64,000 nucleotides of DNA, from the NCBI GenBank assembly GCA_019925095.2, contig CM034402.1, positions 4,971,501 through 5,035,500 on the forward strand, given 5' to 3'. Position numbers and translations under genes: made by a program. Origin of the DNA: Dendrolimus kikuchii (Eukaryota; Arthropoda; Insecta; Lepidoptera; Lasiocampidae). The notes beneath the pieces were generated by a model. That model saw nothing but the letters and a program-made list of their open reading frames with translations, did not search any database and had not been told where the DNA came from. This document shows positions 60,276 to 64,000 of the stretch, piece by piece (positions within the stretch are counted from its first letter, which is position 1; each line of letters opens with the position of its first letter).

Positions 60276-60315
60276 AACATATAATGTATGTCTTTAAAGA
60301 CATACATAGTATGTT
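60276..60315. repeat. 40-bp near-perfect palindrome
   Basis: The core 60284-60307 is a perfect 24-bp palindrome (half-site ATGTATGTCTTT). After a 2-bp mismatch each side, AACATA and TATGTT extend the pairing. It sits at the end of the repeat 59812-60275. Confidence 0.9.
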
Positions 60316-60681
60316 TAAGTTATGTATATGTGATGAAAAATTAAATTCCGACCTTTTATAATGACATTTCAAAACAACATCTTGAAACTATAAAACAGAA
60401 AATTCAATTCCCATTTCTGTTCAAATATTCTCAACTATTACACTATCGCTGCAGAATGAAATAGTAATGCTTGCACTTTCGTTATATGAGATATTTTATT
60501 CACCAGCAGACGCCGCCGAAGGTTCTTTATGGACTTTGCCACTTGTTGTTGCATTTCTAGTAACACAAGGGATAACATGTTCCAAGTAGGCAATAAATTG
60601 AACTGTTTGTGTTGTGTTTGGTTGGTCGCTATCTAATGTTGTAGTTAAAGTGTGAAAATTTAAAGACGGCCGCCTTAGGAG
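60316..60681. other. nothing recognised
   Basis: No feature identified. Confidence 0.4.
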
Positions 60682-60960
60682 GTTTTTTTTTTAATGCAAG
60701 AGTTCAGCAGACAGACAGACGGCGCACTTGATGGAAAGCGGTTACCATCGCCTATGGACATTTACAAAACCAAAGGTGCTACAAATGCGCTGCTGATCTC
60801 TTAAGGGAGACTGGAACCCGGTCACTAATGCCGGAACACAACACAAGGTTGTTATGGCGGCATCTCTAGACCAGGGGTAGTCGCCATCCAGTCGAGCAAA
60901 TACCCTACCACCTGGCTGTGGGTTGTTTTGTCGCCTCTTACGACAGGCCGCCCGGCCGCA
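60682..60960 (-). mobile_element. RepB copy lacking its 5' tip
   Basis: T run, AATGCAAGAGTTCAGCAGAC to CAGGCCGCCCGGCCGCA, where it stops about 35 bp short of the usual 5' end, consistent with 5' truncation. Confidence 0.85.
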
Positions 60961-60984
60961 TAGCAGTGTTTATATTATTAAATA

Positions 60985-61120
60985 TAATGTATTCTATCTC
61001 TTGCTCTCGCAGGCTTAGTCCTATGGACTTACGTGTTTATCTCTCCTTAGTGTCGCTTTCTCGTTTCATCGAGTTTCAAATCGCAGCTATTCTAAAGAAG
61101 TTTCATTTCAAAAATTGACA
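60985..61120 (+). repeat. RepR fragment
   Basis: CTTAGTCCTATGGACTTACG, TTTCGTTTCATCGAGTTTC-like sequence (TCTCGTTTCATCGAGTTTCA) and AAGTTTCATTTCAAAAATTG, matching the 3' part of 5197-5620. Confidence 0.65.
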
Positions 61121-61149
61121 AAAAAATGAAATTACACACTTCTTAGATG

Positions 61150-61248
61150 TGCTTCTGGTCTTGCAAAAGTCCATATGTGACGCTTATCACTTTCCATCAA
61201 TTCGGCCGTCTGCCTGTTTGTTGTCTGTTTCAGGAAATAAAAAAAAAT
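61150..61248 (+). repeat. eroded RepB/RTE 3' tail
   Basis: GTCTTGCAAAAGTCCATATG, TTTCCATCAATTCGGCCGTC, TGCCTGTTTGTTGTC and an A run. Confidence 0.6.
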
Positions 61249-61757
61249 CGTGTCACAATAAATTTATTTTTGTTAAATGATATATTTTTCGGGTACAGAC
61301 AGCTGTTCAAGAATGAAAAGGCAAGTGAAAAAGGTTGAGTAAAATAATGCTATCCACTTTCCTCGGACGAAGAAAATAATGACGGAGCCATTAGTGTTAC
61401 AGCCTTAATATTAAAAAGTAAAAAAGAGCTTTATTAATGACTTAATGTAGTACAAAGTGGAACATTAATTAATTAGACGGAAAGGTTTCTCCTGTGTGTT
61501 TTAGGAAAGTTAGCTTTTGGTAATTAATCAGATTGATAAAATTAAGACGTCATAAAATCTTGGCTAGATGTTTTAATTACTTTTCTACATGATAAATAAT
61601 TTATGTAACAAGATATTATATACCTAATTACATGCACGTTTACTTATAAGTGTATAAGTTAATATTATGTATTAATACACGTATTAATATTGTATAGCTA
61701 TTGCTGTTGCTATACACATATTAATGATGTATATATTAGTATATACTGTATATAATA
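61249..61757. other. AT-rich, nothing recognised
   Basis: Repeated TTAATATTATGTATTAATAC words near 61660-61760 only. Confidence 0.4.
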
Positions 61758-62100
61758 TTACTTACTTACTTACTCCGTTGGCTCAGCGACCCGAAGTGGG
61801 TCTTGGCCTCCGAAACGAGAACATGCCACTTTTCTGGGCCCTGTGCGGTTTCTTGCCAATTACTAGCTTCTAGCTCCGACAGGTCCGCCTCTACTCTTTC
61901 CTTCCAGCGATATTTAGGACGGCCGACCGGACGCCGACCTACCGGCCGTCCCAAATATGCTTTCCTCACACTGCGATCCTCTCCTATCCGTTCTGCGTGA
62001 CCGAGCCAGCGGAGGCGGTGAGCTTTTATTTCTCCTATTATGTTAGGCTCGGCCACGAGTTTCTCAATTTCGAGGTTACTTCGGACCCTCCAGCTGCCAT
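61758..62100 (-). pseudogene. LINE RT C-terminus with (TAAG)n tail
   Basis: Minus-strand frame: IIGEIKAHRLRWLGHAERIG, EDRSVRKAYLGRPVGRRPVG, RPKYRWKERVEADLSELEAS, NWQETAQGPEKWHVLVSEAK, THFGSLSQRSK, then the stop and TAAG repeats at 61758-61775. This is the C-terminus of an RTE-like non-LTR reverse transcriptase; the upstream catalytic domains are absent. It belongs to the same family as the decayed copy at 39020-39296. The frame is intact over about 100 codons. Confidence 0.8.
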
Positions 62101-62239
62101 CCTCGTATATAATATTAATATGTGTTATTGTTTATTCTCTATTTTTTATTAATTTTAGGTATATGTATTGTGTGATATTTATATATCCTATTTATATATG
62201 TATTTAATTTGCACACCACCGTCATACACTTGCGAATCT
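62101..62239. other. AT-rich spacer
   Basis: No feature recognised. Confidence 0.4.
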
Positions 62240-62400
62240 CCGGTTGATAAAATTCATGGCCCGGGTTTTCTGGAAGAGATTGCTCTAAAGCGATAAGGCC
62301 ACCCATTGTTCTTACTGTAACTGTTTAATGTGACTACTGTAAATTATTTATTTCATGTGGATATGATGAACAATAAAATGTTTTCTGTTCTATTCTATAT
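62240..62400 (+). repeat. RepL LINE 3' tail
   Basis: TCTGGAAGAGATTGCTCTAA, AGCGATAAGGCCACCCATTG and GATGAACAATAAAATGTTTTC with TTCTATTCTAT following. Confidence 0.75.
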
Positions 62401-62416
62401 TAATTCTTAATTTGTA

Positions 62417-62995
62417 TTGAAAGACATACTTTATGTGATCTTACATTTAAGAAATCCTAATCGACTTATGCTACCCAATAGTAGAACTGTAATATGCCAA
62501 AGAAGCTCTTACTCCACGTGTGTTAATATTTATAACCACTTACCAGAAAATATTAAATCACTCCTCTTAAAATATTTTAAAATAAAAGTAACAGTGTGGC
62601 CAATACGCATGCCAATTTATACCATTGATGAATATTTTAATTTTAAACAGACGAGAGTAATAAGAACGTAATATAATGGATTGACTAAATTACATAAAAT
62701 TGTTAATGACATTATCTTATTTTAATTGTTTTATAAATAATATGTTAACTGAAAGAGACATAATTGTATATTAAATATTGTTGTAATTCTAAGAGCATCA
62801 TAATCAGTAATATAATCAATAATATAATCATAATATCTATATGTAGTCATATAAGGACTACAAACGGCTTGTAGCCAAAACTACAAAAAATTTGTATGCC
62901 TGTCAAGGCGAAACATGTAACTTGAGACTTAGCATAACATCTGCAAAAATGTCCATGTTTCAAACAAAGAAATTACTTGGACTTTGACTTGACTT
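62417..62995 (+). pseudogene. LINE RT C-terminus and 3' UTR
   Basis: Frame 62417-62671 reads RLMLPNSRTVICQRSSYSTC, VNIYNHLPENIKSLLLKYFK and MPIYTIDEYFNF. The SxxxxxxxIYNxLPENIKxL...F...YTIDEY pattern is the C-terminal tail of a Jockey-like LINE reverse transcriptase. The 3' UTR follows with CTGTCAAGGCGAAACATGTA and ends near AAAGAAATTACTTGGACTTT. The RT core is missing. It is a different family from 41087-41690, though of the same type. Confidence 0.65.
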
Positions 62996-63047
62996 AAACA
63001 CTTGATTTTTACTAATCTAAATTAGTCAATGTTAGTTGTGTATTCTT

Positions 63048-63455
63048 AATGACGACCTCTGTTGTTGAGTGGTCTAAGCATTTGCACACGCACGAACATA
63101 CACAGACACTAACGCTCACGCGCACGCACGCATGCATTTTTTTTTAATGATGTAACTGTAATTTTATTAATTGTACCAATTAGGAAGAAGGTCCCAAAGA
63201 TACAGGTCAACCTAATTTGGGGACTAATGAGTTTCAAAAATTGTGAATTATGTTTCACTCAATAAATGATTTTGATTTGTCGACCTACCTCACTGCAACG
63301 CAGGCTCCGAGTTCAATTCCTGACACGGAAAAGTTCTGAAACGAACGTGTCAATATTTGCTATGGTCTGGGTATTTGGGATCCCAATAACCCATAACACA
63401 AATGTAACTTGCTTGATTTGGGGACATACAATGGGTGTGTCTGTTTGCCGATTAT
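63048..63455 (+). mobile_element. SINE1 copy split by an insertion
   Basis: The head CCTCTGTTGTTGAGTGGTCT and GCATTTG stops near 63093; it resumes TCGACCTACCTCACTGCAAC at about 63279 with box-B-like GAGTTCAATTCC and the body ATGGTCTGGGTATTTGGGAT to TTGCCGATTATTAA. Intact SINE1 at 44698 has these parts contiguous. Confidence 0.75.
63094..63278 (+). mobile_element. LINE-tail insertion within SINE1
   Basis: About 185 bp starting with an alternating ACGCACGAACATACACAG / CGCACGCACGCATGCA tract, then AGGTCAACCTAATTTGGGGA and CACTCAATAAATGATTTTGA, a LINE-like 3' end. ATTTG at both borders may be the TSD. Confidence 0.6.
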
Positions 63456-64000
63456 TAAATTCTACCTAGAATCCTCAAGACTGTATTTTAAGTAGAATAC
63501 TAAGCCTAGATAATGATCGTTATGGGGGTTGAAATAAGTTGTGTGGTGCGTCGATGATATCTACCCCGTTGGACAGGGTAGCGTACCACTTGTGAGAGCC
63601 CATAGCTCAGTCGCCCGAAAGCGGAGTATAGAATAAGACGACGAGACGTTCTACTCTTGTAGTCAATTGCTTTCTTAATTTCTCTTAATTAAACTTAGAC
63701 TATATATACAAAACTCTTATGGTCTACGTGATATTATGCACAACAATATTTAAATCATTATATTTACACATTTATGATATAGAACATTTTTGATGATATA
63801 CAAAAATATCCGATCTTATCGACAGTTCTAACAGCGTTATCTGTTATCTTTATTTGCATAGTATCACGTTCATCCATTGACTTTAACTGTGCTAAATTAC
63901 ACATCAGTAAATTGGGGGATGAAACGTGACAACAGCGATGTGAGGGTAATGTTGGCTACGTTACCTCCTTGTATCGCCATACTGATCTGTTGGCCAAAGT
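63456..64000. other. no gene recognised
   Basis: The segment 63520-63640 (GATATCTACCCCGTTGGACA, GAGCCCATAGCTCAGTCGCC) may be repeat-derived, but the family is unknown. The remainder is AT-rich. Confidence 0.35.

Noticed and set aside
39568..64000. second exon of the acetylcholine receptor subunit
   Set aside because: I looked for sequence encoding NLKxQIMTTN or VWxEQ with flanking splice sites and found none. Introns in these genes are often tens of kilobases, so it is probably outside the window.
1..64000. multi-gene defence, biosynthetic or other unknown gene system
   Set aside because: Apart from one receptor exon, every coding stretch I can interpret is a fragment of a retroelement; there is no cluster of intact genes.

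Overview
The window looks like nuclear DNA of a moth or butterfly (Lepidoptera). It is AT-rich and dense in transposon debris. The debris types are characteristic of lepidopteran genomes: Helitron-like elements ending in CTAG, tRNA-derived SINEs, RTE- and Jockey/CR1-type LINE tails, a Penelope-like element, and C-terminal RT fragments with TATG or TTAG tails. I see no bacterial gene organisation, no CRISPR array, no rRNA and no functional tRNA. The only host gene part I recognise with confidence is one exon at 39364-39567 (+). It holds the start codon, signal peptide and first extracellular residues of a nicotinic acetylcholine receptor alpha subunit, with a 3' splice site before it and a GTGAGT donor after it. 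Most of the window is therefore likely to be intron and 5' flank of that receptor gene.

Repeat families named in the feature list: RepA is a LINE known here only as 5'-truncated copies (RT C-terminus, short 3' UTR, (TATG)n tail), 12 copies, most with visible target-site duplications (TSDs). RepB is a roughly 310-bp poly(A) retroposon (begins near GTGCAGGAACGGAG, ends CTCCTGCAATAAAA), with more than 20 whole, partial or eroded copies, two of them nested inside older RepB copies. RepL is a LINE 3' UTR with an AGCGATAAGGCCGCC-like motif; the copy at 28.1-28.7 kb still carries RT coding sequence. H1 is a roughly 685-bp non-autonomous Helitron-like family. RepR is an unclassified interspersed repeat. 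SINE1, SINE2 and SINE3 are tRNA-derived or tRNA-like.

Layout. 0-5 kb: a candidate exon, RTE remnants, a hAT element with an 8-bp TSD and a 30-bp-stem hairpin, a solo LTR, RepB and RepA copies. 5-20 kb: RepR, Helitron-like copies, RepA copies, a composite foldback element at 10.8-11.5 kb and a GC-rich inverted repeat at 15.1 kb. 20-39 kb: RepA copies, SINE1, a second solo LTR, nested RepB, a LINE remnant, a 122-bp tandem array at 29.9-30.4 kb, a 272-bp retroposon with a 12-bp TSD and an ACCGGTA-rich block. 39 kb: an RTE remnant, then the receptor exon only 68 bp downstream. 40-64 kb: RepA and RepB copies, a second composite foldback element in the opposite orientation, SINE copies, LINE remnants, a Penelope-like GIY-YIG fragment with its terminal repeat, a MITE with a perfect 24-bp palindrome and more SINE and LINE tails.

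The genes do not form a pathway. What the window mainly records is successive insertions into a long intron or flank. I found no convincing previously undescribed multi-gene system. The items most worth following up are the structured non-coding ones: the hAT hairpin, the small Penelope-type terminal-repeat element at 59.5 kb, the composite foldbacks, the 55.3-kb MITE and the 90-bp poly(A) insertion at 45.6 kb. All calls come from reading the sequence; no database search was possible.
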